DNA of 64,000 nt from Caballeronia sp. SEWSISQ10-4 2 (GTDB lineage: Bacteria > Pseudomonadota > Gammaproteobacteria > Burkholderiales > Burkholderiaceae), in the NCBI RefSeq assembly GCF_030464885.1, contig NZ_JALPRJ010000005.1:124001-188000 (forward strand), written 5' to 3'. Below the pieces are notes generated by a model, which had not been told where the DNA came from, made no database searches, and was given only the letters and a program-made list of their open reading frames with translations. The translations under genes and the position numbers were made by a program. Below, in pieces: positions 16,174-26,804 of the stretch (position 1 is the stretch's first letter; the number at the start of each line of letters is the position of its first letter).

Positions 16174-19100
16174 TCAGGCGACAGTCAGCGACACGGCACT
16201 CACAACCCGCGGCATCTCGATCTCGACGCTGTGCTCGCGCCCATCGTCGATTAGTTGCACCTCGCCGTTGGGTTGCGATACGCCATCGAGAAAGACACGC
16301 TGCAAGCCGTCGCCCGTGGACTGGTTGGCTGTCACGAGAAAGAGTGTATTGCCGAAGCAGTAGCTCAACTCAAACGAGTCCCAATTGGCCGGCAGGAGCG
16401 GTGCGACGCTCAAGCGATCGCCTCTGACCCGCAACCCAAGCAACGACTCAAGGAGCAGCCGGTACATCCAGGCCGCCGAACCCGTGTACCAGCTCCACCC
16501 GCCCCTTCCCGCGTGCGAGCCTACGCCGTAGACGTCGGCGGTCATGACATAAGGTTCAACCTTGTATTGTTCGATCGCGGGCCCGCCGCTGCCGTGAAGG
16601 ACAGGGTTGATCATCCGCAGCAGTTCCCAGGCGCGCTCGCGGTCGCCCAGCACGGCGAACGCCATCGTCGCCCATATCGCCGCATGCGTGTATTGACCTC
16701 CGTTTTCGCGCACGCCCGGCACGTAACCCTTGATATAGCCAGGATCGAGCGCTGAACGGTCGAAAGGGGGATCGAGGAGCTGGATCAGCCCGGCGTCACG
16801 CTTGACGAGATGGCGATCGAGCGAAGCCATCGCCTCGCGCTGCCGTTCATCGGAACCCGCTCCGGACAGCACCGACCAGCTTTGCGAGATCGAATCAATC
16901 CGGCATTCTTCATTGCTGGCGGATCCGAGCGGCGTGCCATCGTCGAAATACGCACGTCGATACCATTCGCCATCCCAGCCATGCGCCTCGAGATTGTTTT
17001 GCAGCACGACCGCGTGGCTCCGGCAACGGCTCGCGAAGGCGGTGTCATCGTAAGAGCGAGCCGTTTCGGCGAATTTGAGCAGTACGTCGTACATGAAGAA
17101 GCCGAGCCACACGCTTTCACCACGACCCTGTGCCCCCACGCGGTTCATGCCGTCATTCCAGTCGCCGCAACCGATCAGCGGCAGCCCATGCGCACCCTGT
17201 GTCAGGCCATGTTCGATGGCCCGCACGCAATGTTCGTAGAGTGTTTCGACCAGCGCCGAAGGTCCCGGCAGGCCGTAGTAAGAGTCCTCGCCCGGATTGA
17301 CCGGCCGCCCTTCGATATAACCGATGCGCTCATTAAGTACGCTGGTGTCGCCGGTGATGCTCACGTAGCGGCTGGTTGCCACGGCGAGCCACAGGTAGTC
17401 GTCGGAGCAATCGGTACGCACGCCGCGGCCGAGCGGCGGGTGCCACCAGTGCTGCACGTCGCCCTCTGGAAACTGATGGGCCGCGCACAGCAAGAGATGC
17501 TCGCGGGCAAGTTGAGGCGTGGCATGGATCATCGCCATGGAGTCCTGCAACTGGTCGCGAAAGCCAAATGCACCACCGGACTGGTAGTAGCCACTGCGCG
17601 CCCAGAACCGGCACGCTATCACCTGATACATCAGCCAGCCGTTCACCAGCACGTCAACAGCCGGTTCGGGCGTCCTGACCCGCACCCGGCCTAGCGTTGC
17701 CTGCCAGTGCTTGCGTACTGTATAGAGCGCGTTGGCCGCCGCACCCGCGCCACGAAACTCTTTCACGATGCCACCAGCGGACTGGGCGTCGGGCGCCGCA
17801 CCCATCCGGAAAACGATTTCGTGACTGTCGCCATCGGCCAGATCAAAGTCTGCCTTAAGCGCCGCGCACGGGTCGAGCCCGGCGCCCGCGCGTCCGGACA
17901 GCCGCGCCTGGCGCATTGCAGCGGGCGCACGAAGGCTGCCATTGCGACCGACAAATTCGCGGCGATCACAGGTGAAACCAGCGACAGCCTCGTCGAGCGC
18001 GAAGAACGCGACGCGGCCACCGAACTCCATCGAATAGTCGTTGCGGGCAAAGAGCGCCCCGGTAAGCGGATCGGCCTCAGTGACTATATGCATGGCGGAC
18101 TTCTCGCGTAAATCGCCAAGCGTCCACTCGACATAGCCGGTCGCGGAAAGGCGTCGCGCGCGTCCCGAAACGTTCCGGATCTTAAGCACCGAGAATTTGA
18201 TGGGTGCGTGCAGTGCGACGTACACCCACAGCTCGGAGCGGATGCCATCTTCTTCATGCTCGAACACGCTGTAGCCGAAGCCATGGCGAGTGGTGTACGT
18301 TCCGCTGCCGCGCCGGGGCAATGGACTAGGTGACCAGTAATGTCCGCTATCTTCGTCGCGCAGGTATAAGGCTTCGCCGCTCGTATCGCCGACTGGATCG
18401 TTAGCCCATGGCGTTAGTCTGAACTCGTGCGCGTTCTCGCTCCACGTATAGGCACCCCCGCTCTCCGAGACGACCGTGCCGAAGCCCGGGTTCGCAAGCA
18501 CATTGGCCCATGGCGCCGGGGTGGTGTCGCCAGGTTGCAGTTTGATGACGTACTCGGTGCCGTCCGCCGAAAAGCCGCCGTACGGGTTCTGCAGAATCAA
18601 CGCGGCCGCCGGCGCCAGTGCGTGCACCTCAGGCAACCGGTCAGCGACGTAGACGCTCGTCGACTCGAACGGCACTGCGTTCGTATCCGGGCGCCGCCGC
18701 TCGACTTGCTCGGCCAGGCTTCCACGCGTGTCCGCTACGATAATGCGCGCCACCGCCTGCATCAGGTCACGGTCCTCGCGTGACAATTGCTGCGCCGGCC
18801 GAACGAAAATTCCGCCGGGCCGGTCTATCAGATTCGCTTCCGTGCCGGAGGCGATCAGGCCCATGATCAGGTCCTGCAAGTTCTGCCGGTAACCCGCGTG
18901 GTCCTCGTTCCAGATCACCAGATCGACGGCCAGCCCTTTTTGCCGCCAGTATGCATGCGCCTGGACCATCTGCCGAACCAGTTCGATGTTGGCCATGTCG
19001 GTGATCTGCAGCAGCACGATAGGCAGGTCGCCCGAGATCGACTGGCCCCATAAGCCGGACTGGTTGCGCCGGTTCGCGGCCAATACGCCAGCCTCGGCGC

Positions 19101-22100
19101 GCAACGACGCGTTGGCGTAGATGATCGATGCCGCCATCTGCTCGTAGAGCCGCGCATCGGAAACCGTGGCGTTCATTTGCCGCAGCGACACCTGACTATG
19201 AGTCCAGGCGAGGTCGAAGACACGGTCGGCGAGTTGCCGATCGCGATATTTGTTGATCAGGTGCAAGCAGCCGTCACGGCTGTCGCTTAACCCTGTGACG
19301 AAGTCGATCGTCGCCGACTGCCCCGGGTTGAGCGTAATCCGGCAGCGAATTGAAACGATCGGATCAAGCACGGATCCAGCGCTATTCGAGAGTCGGCCCT
19401 GGGTGTCGGACCCGTCGTTCATCGCTGCGGGATGAACGACGCTGCGCCCCCGGCCGATAAACCGCGCCCGGTCGGTCTCGTAGGAAATCGCATCAATATC
19501 CACGCCGTGCGCCGCCAGCAGATGACACATCCACGGCGCGGCTTCCTTGCTCGAACGAGGCCGCCGCGTGCATAAAATGGCTTGCAACGGCTCCAGCAGT
19601 TCGGTCTGAACGAACAGATTACTGAAGGCGCGATGCGCGGCGTCAGCAGCTGCGGGCGCCAGCACGACCTCGCCATAGCTGGTCAGCTCGATCGTCCGCC
19701 GCACCCGTGCGCGATTGGTGATATGAAGGCGCCGCAACTCGATATCGTCTTCCGGCGACACCACGATCTCGGTATGCGAGTCGAAGTCGCGTTCGCGCAC
19801 GCGGAACTCGGCGCGCGCGTCGGAGAAAATGGCTTCGTAAAGATCGGGGCGCTTGAGCGTCGGCTGATGCGCGCTCGACCAGAACTCGCCACTCGCCACA
19901 TCGCGCAGGTAACAAAACATGCCCCAGTTGTCGAACGTGATGTCTTCGCGCCATCGCGTAACCGATAAATCACCGCAGCGGCTGTAGCCGCCGCCCGCGC
20001 TGCTGACCATCACGTGATACCGGCCGTTCGACAGCAGTTGCACTGAAGGTCTCGGCCGGTCGGGGTCGGTGAAAATACGCAGCTTGGTCTCCGCGATAAG
20101 TGCGGCTGCGTCGACAGCGGGCAGGCCCGGCGTCGGCAAATATTCGGTTGCGGTCTTCGGGATGCGCTCTTGCAACAACAAGGTGGTGGCCTTGAACTGC
20201 GGGTCGGATTCGAAGCGGCGCTGCATGGGTTGCCCAAGCAGGCAGCTCGCCATCGACAACAGGCTCATGCCCTGGTGGTGCGCCATGTACGAGTGGATAA
20301 CGACCGAGGTCTGACCGCGCGGCACACGTGCCTGCGTGTGATCGACGGCTTCGTAGAAACCATAGCGTCCGGCCACGCCCGTTGCCACAAGACGCTGCAA
20401 GTTACGGCAAGCCGCTTCGGGCGCCACCATCAAGGCTAGCGCCGTGGCGTACGGCGCAATGACAACATCGTCGCCGAGTCCACGCTTCAGGCCGAGACCT
20501 GGAACGCCGAAGGCGCGGTACTGGTAGTTCAACTGGGCGTCGAGCACGTTGTAGCCCGACTCGGACACGCCCCACGGCACGCCAAGCTGATGGCCGTACT
20601 CGATCTGCCGGGCGACTGCCGCGCGGCAGGTCTGGTCGAGCAAGGTACCTTCGTAGCTGGGCATGACCAGCATCGGCATCAGGTATTCGAACATCGAGCC
20701 GGTCCACGAGAGCAAGACCGGAACACCGCCGGTACTCGTCAGCAAACGTCCCAATGTGAACCAGCTTTCCTGCGGCAACTGGCCCTGCGCGATCGCCACG
20801 AAGTTCGTCAGCCGCGCCTCGGACGCGAGCAGATCGTAGAAGCCGGTATCGAGACGGCGTTCGTCCACGTTGTATCCAATGCTCAACAACTCACGGCTGC
20901 CGTCGTAGAGGAACTTGAAATCCATCGTCGCCAGGTCGGCGGAGAGTTCCGCCAGCCGGTTGACTTGCGCGATGCGATCGATTGCGACACTGCGTACTTC
21001 GATGGCGCGTGCCTTGGCCAAGTCGGGCCACAGATTCACGTCAAGCTGTGCAAGTTGCCGGAAGGTCGGCAAACCCGGATCTGTATCGATGGCTGGCGGC
21101 AGGTCGAAGCGGCCAAGCTCGTCGGCTATGTCACGGGATTGCGCCAACAGTGCTCGCGACCAGAAGAAAAGATCGCTATCCGCCGGACCTTTGATCTCGT
21201 GCGCGAGCGTCGCGGCCAAGGCCGACACCCGGTGCATGGCCGCGACTGCTTCGGCCACGGTGCGCGGCGGCGCTGCCGAAGCTGCGCTCAGTTGAGCCTC
21301 GAGCGGCGCAAATGCATCGAGGTCGAACTCTGCTGCGTGTGCCGCCGCGCGATAAGCGTCGAGGGTATCGGCGAGACCGGCGAACGTGCGCGGACTGAAC
21401 ACGGGTTCGTCCACCAGCTCCAGCAAGCCGCGGCTCAAGGTCATCAAATGGCCCGCGAGGTTGCCGCTATCGACTGTCGATACATAACGCGGCGCAAGCG
21501 TCTGCAATGTGCTCGTGTCGTACCAGTTGAAGAAGTGATTGCGATAACGCTCGAGGCTATCCATGGTCGCGAGCGTCTCGCCGATGCGTGCGAGCATTCT
21601 CCCGGCGCTCAGATAGCCAAAATCGAAAGCGGCCAGATGCGCGAGCAGGCTCATGCCCATGTTGGTCGGAGAAGTGCGGTGCGCAACGACCATGGCGCCT
21701 GTAATGGGCACCTCCTGAATATTATCGGGCGGCAGCCAATGGTCTTCTGCTCCGACATATTCGTCGAAAAAGGCCCAGGTCTTGCGGGCGAGTCCGCGCA
21801 GAAAACGCGTCTCGCTGGCAGCCAAAGCGCTCCCGGTCTGAACGGGAGGCCGACTGATCCACCAGGCGAGCAGCGGAGACAGGAGCCACAACAGCGCGAA
21901 CGGCGCGGCCGCCGCAAATGTCCCGGGCGTCGTGAGGAATGACAGGCTTAGCGCTGCACCGAGAAGCGGGCCGATCCACATGAGCCGGTACAGCGCCTTC
22001 GGGTCGTTGGGTGCGACCCGCTCGACTTCGCGAGAAGCGTTCCATTGCAGCAGCTTGTGCTTGCTGAACCCGATGCGCCAAAGTGTGCGCACGATGGCGT

Positions 22101-24858
22101 CCATGCTGTACAGCGCTTCGTGAGGCAGCCATGCAAGCGCCAGAAACGCGCGCGCCAGGCGACGGCCGGCCGATTGCGCGGTCAACGCCACGTGCCGGCG
22201 CAGCGGCATGTCGTGCGGCTTCTGAAGGAGTTCGATCAGGCTCGCGACCAGCGGCATGCTCAACGTCAACGCGACAACGCCGATGGTCCAGGCGAGAGGC
22301 TGCCATCCGCTGATCCACCCCATCAACAACATGGCCAGCACTGCGGCAGGCGAGGCGCTGCGGCGCAGGTTGTCGAACAACTTCCAGCGCGACAGCAATG
22401 AAAGCGGATTGCGCGCCAGACCGCCATGTTGAGTCGGCGCCCAGGGAAAGATCCACGGCAGCAGTTGCCAGTCACCACGGATCCATCGGTGCCGCCGGTT
22501 GACGTCGGCGCTGTAGCGGGCCGGATACTCCTCGTACAGATGCACGTCGCTCAGGAGGCCCGCTCGTGCGTAGCAGCCTTCTATCAGGTCATGGCTCAGG
22601 ATGCGGTTGTCAGGAAAACGCCCCTCCACTGCCTGCTCGAACGCATCGAGTTCGTAGATTCCCTTGCCGATGAACGACCCTTCGTGGAACAGATCCTGAT
22701 AGACGTCCGAAGCGGCTCTTGTGTAGGGATCGATACCGGCATCGCCGCCGAACAGCCGCGCATACGCCGATCTCGCCGTGCTCGGAAGACTGATGCCGAC
22801 GCGCGGCTGAAGAATCGCATGGCCGGAACTCACGCGCTGCTTGTCCGCGTCGTAGACGGCCGCATTCAGTGGATGCGCGATCGCGCCGATAAACTGGCTG
22901 GCTGCATCGCGTGGGAGCTGGGTGTCGGTATCGAGCGTAATCACATACCGCACGCGCGGCAACGCCGCGATGTCCCCCACGATCAACGAGAAACGATCGC
23001 TTCCCGTGCCGCGCAGCAGCGCATCGAGTTCGGCGATCTTGCCGCGCTTTCGCTCATGCCCCATCCAGACTTTTTCGATGGTGTTCCAGCGTCGCGGGCG
23101 ATGAAACAGGAAGAAACGGTCGCCCTGGGTATCGGGATATTTTTCGTTCAACGCTTCGATGCTCAGCCGCGCGAGCAGCATTAGCCCTGCATCTTCGTCG
23201 CGACTCTCGGAGGCTGAATCCATGAAGTCGGTCAGCAAGCTGAAATGCAGATGGGGATCGCGATTCGCGAGGAACCGTACTTCAAGCCCCTCCGTCAGAT
23301 CCTCCACGTCTTGCGCACTGCCGATCAGTGACGGGATCACGACAAGCGTGCGCATCTGCGCCGGGATACCCCTGGTGAAGTCCAGGCGCGGCAGCCAGTC
23401 GGGCACGACAGTCAGAGTGACGAACCAGTTGACGAAATCGATAGCAACGCGGCTGGTCATCAGCAGCACCGGTACGGCGAGCAAGGCCCACGAACCGCCC
23501 TGCCACCCGTGGTCGTGAGCCGCGTCGAGAAAAGGCCATGCAAACAGGACGGTGATCAGCGCCGCCAGGGCAAGATAAATGGGCAACGGTGCATGACGCA
23601 AGAGGCGGCTCCATGCCTCGAGTGCATTCACCCTCGCCTCGACGTGCCGTTCGAGTTCTCCAACGCCATCGCGCAACAGATAAAAACCAACGTGATGTTC
23701 GACACTGCGGCCCGTGCCCGATTCAACGGCATTCTTGGCCAGATCGATCGCCGCACGCGCCACCGCCTCCTCCGGCCGCTTACTTGCACGCGCGAGCCGT
23801 TCAACGCTGTGCCGGTACCGGTCCCGCGTCGCGAAATCCATCGCTCGATAGATATCAGCGGGATCTTCGCCCAGAACCTGTTCGACGATGCTCGTGCTTT
23901 CGACGAAATCGCGCCAGTCGGTGGCCGAGAGCAAGCGCAGGCTGCTGATGCTGTTGCTGATCGAAACCTGATCCGCGGCCTGCTGCTGCGCCTCCAGCTG
24001 CACCATCCGGTCGATGCTCAGGCCCGACTCCGACAACAGTTGCTCGATCCACGTCAGCGGCAGTGCCAGGGTTGCACTCTGTCCCTGCAGGCGTCGAGCC
24101 AGCTCGGCCACGAAGGAACTTGCCATCGGCGGGTTTGAGCGCGCCATGTCGGCAACGGTCAACACCACGCTTTTCGGGTCGTGCCCAGCCGTCTCGGTCA
24201 TCCGGTCGGCCCAATGCCCCGCGAGGTTGCGATCGTCGAGGTCGGTCGTCACGCGGCTTGCCACACGCCGCAGATTCTCGATCAATGCGAGCCGCAACAT
24301 GATGGGAATCGCCCAAAGTTCGCCCAGCGTGAGCGGCGTAACGGTCTGGTATGCCGTGATGAAGCGAGTGAGGCTTTCAGTATTTATACGGCCGTCGCCG
24401 TGCGAAATCGTCTCCAGCGCAATGCCATATACGCGCGGCAACTCGTTCGACGGCCCATCTCCGAGACGCGGCAATTCGCGGCTATAACCCTTCGGCAGAT
24501 GGTGCCGCGCGATGCGAATCTGCTCAGCAATCAGGTAATAATTATCGAGTAGCCACTCGGCGGCGGGCGTTACCCGGTAGCTGTTGAGCGTTGCTTTCGT
24601 GAGACGTTCGTATGCACTCAGCAGCGTAGCTTCGTTGTTCGTGAGCCGCGGCAGCAGATGGTCCAACCCTGAACCTGTACTTAACCGATGCTGCCCGGCG
24701 AGCCGCACCCCGTGTAGTTCCATCTGGTCCGCGCTGAACAGCTCGGCACGCAGGGCGGCCTCCTGAGGCAAGCGCCGGGACGGCATCTTCCATTGGGCGA
24801 ACGCCGTCAGGAGCGAGCTAAGTTTGAGCGGTACATAAGAACGGGAAAGGGCCATCAT
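16174..24858 (-). CDS. ndvB: Giant NdvB/ChvB-type cyclic beta-1,2-glucan synthase
   Basis: At about 2894 residues this membrane enzyme makes cyclic beta-1,2-glucan, a periplasmic osmolyte important for osmotic adaptation and plant contact in rhizobia. A GT84-type glycosyltransferase region with membrane helices comes first (ITLDTDTQLPRDAA near residue 641; RRHRWIRGDWQLLPW near 786, followed by further helices). Then come a long middle part and a C-terminal GH94-type phosphorylase region with CGDWNDGMNRVG near 2568, which in this family sets chain length. ATG 24858 (MMALSRSY) is preferred to the frame start at 25056, whose extra residues read as Arg/Pro-rich non-coding. The gene is monocistronic; no transporter ndvA is in view. 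Confidence 0.9.
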   Translation of the reverse strand: MMALSRSYVPLKLSSLLTAFAQWKMPSRRLPQEAALRAELFSADQMELHGVRLAGQHRLSTGSGLDHLLPRLTNNEATLLSAYERLTKATLNSYRVTPAAEWLLDNYYLIAEQIRIARHHLPKGYSRELPRLGDGPSNELPRVYGIALETISHGDGRINTESLTRFITAYQTVTPLTLGELWAIPIMLRLALIENLRRVASRVTTDLDDRNLAGHWADRMTETAGHDPKSVVLTVADMARSNPPMASSFVAELARRLQGQSATLALPLTWIEQLLSESGLSIDRMVQLEAQQQAADQVSISNSISSLRLLSATDWRDFVESTSIVEQVLGEDPADIYRAMDFATRDRYRHSVERLARASKRPEEAVARAAIDLAKNAVESGTGRSVEHHVGFYLLRDGVGELERHVEARVNALEAWSRLLRHAPLPIYLALAALITVLFAWPFLDAAHDHGWQGGSWALLAVPVLLMTSRVAIDFVNWFVTLTVVPDWLPRLDFTRGIPAQMRTLVVIPSLIGSAQDVEDLTEGLEVRFLANRDPHLHFSLLTDFMDSASESRDEDAGLMLLARLSIEALNEKYPDTQGDRFFLFHRPRRWNTIEKVWMGHERKRGKIAELDALLRGTGSDRFSLIVGDIAALPRVRYVITLDTDTQLPRDAASQFIGAIAHPLNAAVYDADKQRVSSGHAILQPRVGISLPSTARSAYARLFGGDAGIDPYTRAASDVYQDLFHEGSFIGKGIYELDAFEQAVEGRFPDNRILSHDLIEGCYARAGLLSDVHLYEEYPARYSADVNRRHRWIRGDWQLLPWIFPWAPTQHGGLARNPLSLLSRWKLFDNLRRSASPAAVLAMLLMGWISGWQPLAWTIGVVALTLSMPLVASLIELLQKPHDMPLRRHVALTAQSAGRRLARAFLALAWLPHEALYSMDAIVRTLWRIGFSKHKLLQWNASREVERVAPNDPKALYRLMWIGPLLGAALSLSFLTTPGTFAAAAPFALLWLLSPLLAWWISRPPVQTGSALAASETRFLRGLARKTWAFFDEYVGAEDHWLPPDNIQEVPITGAMVVAHRTSPTNMGMSLLAHLAAFDFGYLSAGRMLARIGETLATMDSLERYRNHFFNWYDTSTLQTLAPRYVSTVDSGNLAGHLMTLSRGLLELVDEPVFSPRTFAGLADTLDAYRAAAHAAEFDLDAFAPLEAQLSAASAAPPRTVAEAVAAMHRVSALAATLAHEIKGPADSDLFFWSRALLAQSRDIADELGRFDLPPAIDTDPGLPTFRQLAQLDVNLWPDLAKARAIEVRSVAIDRIAQVNRLAELSADLATMDFKFLYDGSRELLSIGYNVDERRLDTGFYDLLASEARLTNFVAIAQGQLPQESWFTLGRLLTSTGGVPVLLSWTGSMFEYLMPMLVMPSYEGTLLDQTCRAAVARQIEYGHQLGVPWGVSESGYNVLDAQLNYQYRAFGVPGLGLKRGLGDDVVIAPYATALALMVAPEAACRNLQRLVATGVAGRYGFYEAVDHTQARVPRGQTSVVIHSYMAHHQGMSLLSMASCLLGQPMQRRFESDPQFKATTLLLQERIPKTATEYLPTPGLPAVDAAALIAETKLRIFTDPDRPRPSVQLLSNGRYHVMVSSAGGGYSRCGDLSVTRWREDITFDNWGMFCYLRDVASGEFWSSAHQPTLKRPDLYEAIFSDARAEFRVRERDFDSHTEIVVSPEDDIELRRLHITNRARVRRTIELTSYGEVVLAPAAADAAHRAFSNLFVQTELLEPLQAILCTRRPRSSKEAAPWMCHLLAAHGVDIDAISYETDRARFIGRGRSVVHPAAMNDGSDTQGRLSNSAGSVLDPIVSIRCRITLNPGQSATIDFVTGLSDSRDGCLHLINKYRDRQLADRVFDLAWTHSQVSLRQMNATVSDARLYEQMAASIIYANASLRAEAGVLAANRRNQSGLWGQSISGDLPIVLLQITDMANIELVRQMVQAHAYWRQKGLAVDLVIWNEDHAGYRQNLQDLIMGLIASGTEANLIDRPGGIFVRPAQQLSREDRDLMQAVARIIVADTRGSLAEQVERRRPDTNAVPFESTSVYVADRLPEVHALAPAAALILQNPYGGFSADGTEYVIKLQPGDTTPAPWANVLANPGFGTVVSESGGAYTWSENAHEFRLTPWANDPVGDTSGEALYLRDEDSGHYWSPSPLPRRGSGTYTTRHGFGYSVFEHEEDGIRSELWVYVALHAPIKFSVLKIRNVSGRARRLSATGYVEWTLGDLREKSAMHIVTEADPLTGALFARNDYSMEFGGRVAFFALDEAVAGFTCDRREFVGRNGSLRAPAAMRQARLSGRAGAGLDPCAALKADFDLADGDSHEIVFRMGAAPDAQSAGGIVKEFRGAGAAANALYTVRKHWQATLGRVRVRTPEPAVDVLVNGWLMYQVIACRFWARSGYYQSGGAFGFRDQLQDSMAMIHATPQLAREHLLLCAAHQFPEGDVQHWWHPPLGRGVRTDCSDDYLWLAVATSRYVSITGDTSVLNERIGYIEGRPVNPGEDSYYGLPGPSALVETLYEHCVRAIEHGLTQGAHGLPLIGCGDWNDGMNRVGAQGRGESVWLGFFMYDVLLKFAETARSYDDTAFASRCRSHAVVLQNNLEAHGWDGEWYRRAYFDDGTPLGSASNEECRIDSISQSWSVLSGAGSDERQREAMASLDRHLVKRDAGLIQLLDPPFDRSALDPGYIKGYVPGVRENGGQYTHAAIWATMAFAVLGDRERAWELLRMINPVLHGSGGPAIEQYKVEPYVMTADVYGVGSHAGRGGWSWYTGSAAWMYRLLLESLLGLRVRGDRLSVAPLLPANWDSFELSYCFGNTLFLVTANQSTGDGLQRVFLDGVSQPNGEVQLIDDGREHSVEIEMPRVVSAVSLTVA

Positions 24859-25129
24859 TGTCCAAAATTGCAGACTGGCGAACTGTCGGCATGGTGCGCG
24901 AAGCTGCGTGGCTGGCGTGGGGAATGGATGCGGGGAAACGAAAGGCAAGCGCCAACGCGTCCCTCCCGCATCGCACGTCAAAGTCGACGCGAGCGTTTGA
25001 ACCTGGCGAAAATTACGACGCCCTGCGGCCGGCGTTCCCCGGCGCCCGGAGAACATCGATCACGGGGGGTGGCAGGAAACGGGGATTCGCCTCGTATGAA
25101 CGACGAACCCGACGAAACACGACCGCTCT

Positions 25130-25450
25130 TTAGTCGAATGGGCGGAAAAACACCCTCCGCCGGGTTGGATCGGTGACAAACTGAAACAACGATACGCCGG
25201 CAGGTTTGGCTAGCAGATCGCCTTCTATTGCCGCGTGTGCGGCTTTGAAGGCCTTCGCGGCGGCATCGCCAAGTCCGTCGGCGCCGGCGAGGATGGGCGC
25301 CCGGGCGCAATAGTCCCGCACGAACGTATTTCCCGACGATTGCAGCAATGAAACCATGACTTCGAAGTCCCTGCCGTGTATGCGATGGCTTAAAACGAAC
25401 TTCCCTTCTCCGTGTCCCGCTAGCAACTCTTTTACGATGCGGTGATTCAT
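25130..25450 (-). CDS. Hypothetical protein, 106 residues
   Basis: Not recognised. A small soluble protein with regular strands (GKFVLSHRIHGRDFEVMVSLL) and a helical Ala-rich part (GLGDAAAKAFKAAHAAIEGDLL), ending SLFQFVTDPTRRRVFFRPFD. The ATG at 25450 has GGAGA about ten bases upstream. It lies in an otherwise gene-poor stretch upstream of the glucan synthase gene. Confidence 0.5.
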   Translation of the reverse strand: MNHRIVKELLAGHGEGKFVLSHRIHGRDFEVMVSLLQSSGNTFVRDYCARAPILAGADGLGDAAAKAFKAAHAAIEGDLLAKPAGVSLFQFVTDPTRRRVFFRPFD

Positions 25451-25799
25451 TTCTACTGGATTCTCCTATGGCCGTCATACAGCGGCGCTGCAGGACCGGC
25501 ACCCGCGACTGATACCGGCGCAGTTGGTGCCTCCTTTAGGGGAACACAAATTTGGCGACCGAAGGCAATTCTTTTTAAAGACCTTATTTTTGCGTCAAAT
25601 CACGGAAGTGACGAAAAGCGCCCGTGCGCGTGTCTCGGGGGCACTTTGGGTAGGAAATGACGCCGCGAAACCTTCTGGCCGACATTCGACATTCGCTTCG
25701 CGAACGCTCGCACCCGCTTCGCCCGCTTGTTACCCGCTCTTGATAGAATTGATTCCGTCAATGGTTGTTTAACAATTGATCACACCATTGGAGTTCAAT
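25451..25799. other. Gene-free stretch of about 350 bases
   Basis: Between two divergent small genes. Apart from a locally AT-richer part near 25560-25610 I see no gene, repeat or clear promoter. Confidence 0.5.
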
Positions 25800-26036
25800 T
25801 TGGCAACGTATGAAGTCGATTTTTTCTATAGCTCGGCGGAAGCGCCGGATATTTACAACCAACAAATTACTCACCACGCGGTCTCCGGCGTGCCGGACTA
25901 TCTTCTCGGTGAAGCCGCAGTCGCGCATATCACAGCCCGCTTGCTGCATGACAATCCGTCGTTCAGGCGGATCCGGAATCTGAGAATCCGGAACGCTGGG
26001 GTTTCACCGAATTCAAGTAAGCCGGCCGGCGAGTAA
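25800..26036 (+). CDS. Hypothetical small protein, 78 residues
   Basis: Not recognised. TTG 25800 is chosen because TGGAG lies six bases upstream; the product begins MATYEVDFFYSSAEAPDIYNQ. It looks globular and soluble with no signal peptide; the basic segment FRRIRNLRIRN lies near the C-terminus. Codon use resembles neighbouring genes, but the short length keeps confidence modest. Confidence 0.45.
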   Translation: MATYEVDFFYSSAEAPDIYNQQITHHAVSGVPDYLLGEAAVAHITARLLHDNPSFRRIRNLRIRNAGVSPNSSKPAGE

Positions 26037-26294
26037 ACCGGCTTCAACCCTTAGGGCAAGCAAGGGTCGCAGCAAATTTTGGGTCCTCGCTGGAATCGAT
26101 GAATGGGCATTCCACTTCTGTCTAAGGCGCCAATCAAGTGTCAAGCCCCGGATTCTCGAACCCGCAGGCATCGACGATCGGCGCCTGGACGATTTGATCA
26201 AGTGATTCAGCGAGCACCGCGCGATCGAAGCCGACTGGACTTGCTCCATGTTTCGGGCGACCGTGAGGCTTGCAATCACCAAAGGCTCTGTTTG

Positions 26295-26804
26295 CTACTT
26301 GGACACGGCGCCCTCTCCTGGATCAGTACTGGCAACAAAGTGGCGAAACTCCTTTTCTGCTTGCGTGATTAGTTTGGCGCATGTGACATACATCCATGCG
26401 GGGGCTCCGTCGCTCGTGTACATCCCGCGACACAAGCCTTTTACACGAATCGTCGAACTGCCGATGCCATCGCCCGTGGCGGTGCGCGACGCCCATAAAT
26501 AAAGAACGCCGAATTCATGCGGCTCTCCTGTCTCAATGGTTATTTCGTTTGCGCGACGAATGTTCGTCACAGAATGCTGCGTTACGAATTCCCGCGTCCT
26601 TTGCCATGCCGCGTCGCAAGCTACGCGGCCCACGCAGCCTATCGACGCGTCGCCGCGAGCTTCGTCTAACGCGATTTCGTAATGCTGCCCGTCGATTGAT
26701 GATCTGCTGGTCGTGCAAGCAGCGAGACTCGCGACGGCGACCATCAATACGATTCGCTTCCAACGATTTGGCGTCGTGTTGACAAGCGCTTGAGCAGCAC
26801 TCAC
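26295..26804 (-). CDS. Putative outer-membrane or periplasmic lipoprotein
   Basis: A 169-residue protein with a lipoprotein signal: positively charged start (NRWKR), hydrophobic core and lipobox SLAAC, with the lipidated Cys near residue 30. The mature part has four further Cys that could form disulfides (GCVGRVAC; LCRG ... VTC). No known domain recognised. Its start overlaps the phasin stop by four bases (ATGA), so it is translationally coupled to the phasin gene, an odd pairing of a surface lipoprotein with a granule protein. Confidence 0.65.
   Translation of the reverse strand: MSAAQALVNTTPNRWKRIVLMVAVASLAACTTSRSSIDGQHYEIALDEARGDASIGCVGRVACDAAWQRTREFVTQHSVTNIRRANEITIETGEPHEFGVLYLWASRTATGDGIGSSTIRVKGLCRGMYTSDGAPAWMYVTCAKLITQAEKEFRHFVASTDPGEGAVSK

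Noticed and set aside
20590..21942. 450-codon plus-strand frame
   Set aside because: Antisense shadow inside the glucan synthase gene; no domain or start signal.
26053..26190. Gene-like frame of about 45 codons between two small genes
   Set aside because: Residue composition looks protein-like (FWVLAGIDEWAFHF) but there is no start, no ribosome binding site and no family I recognise; perhaps an old gene fragment.
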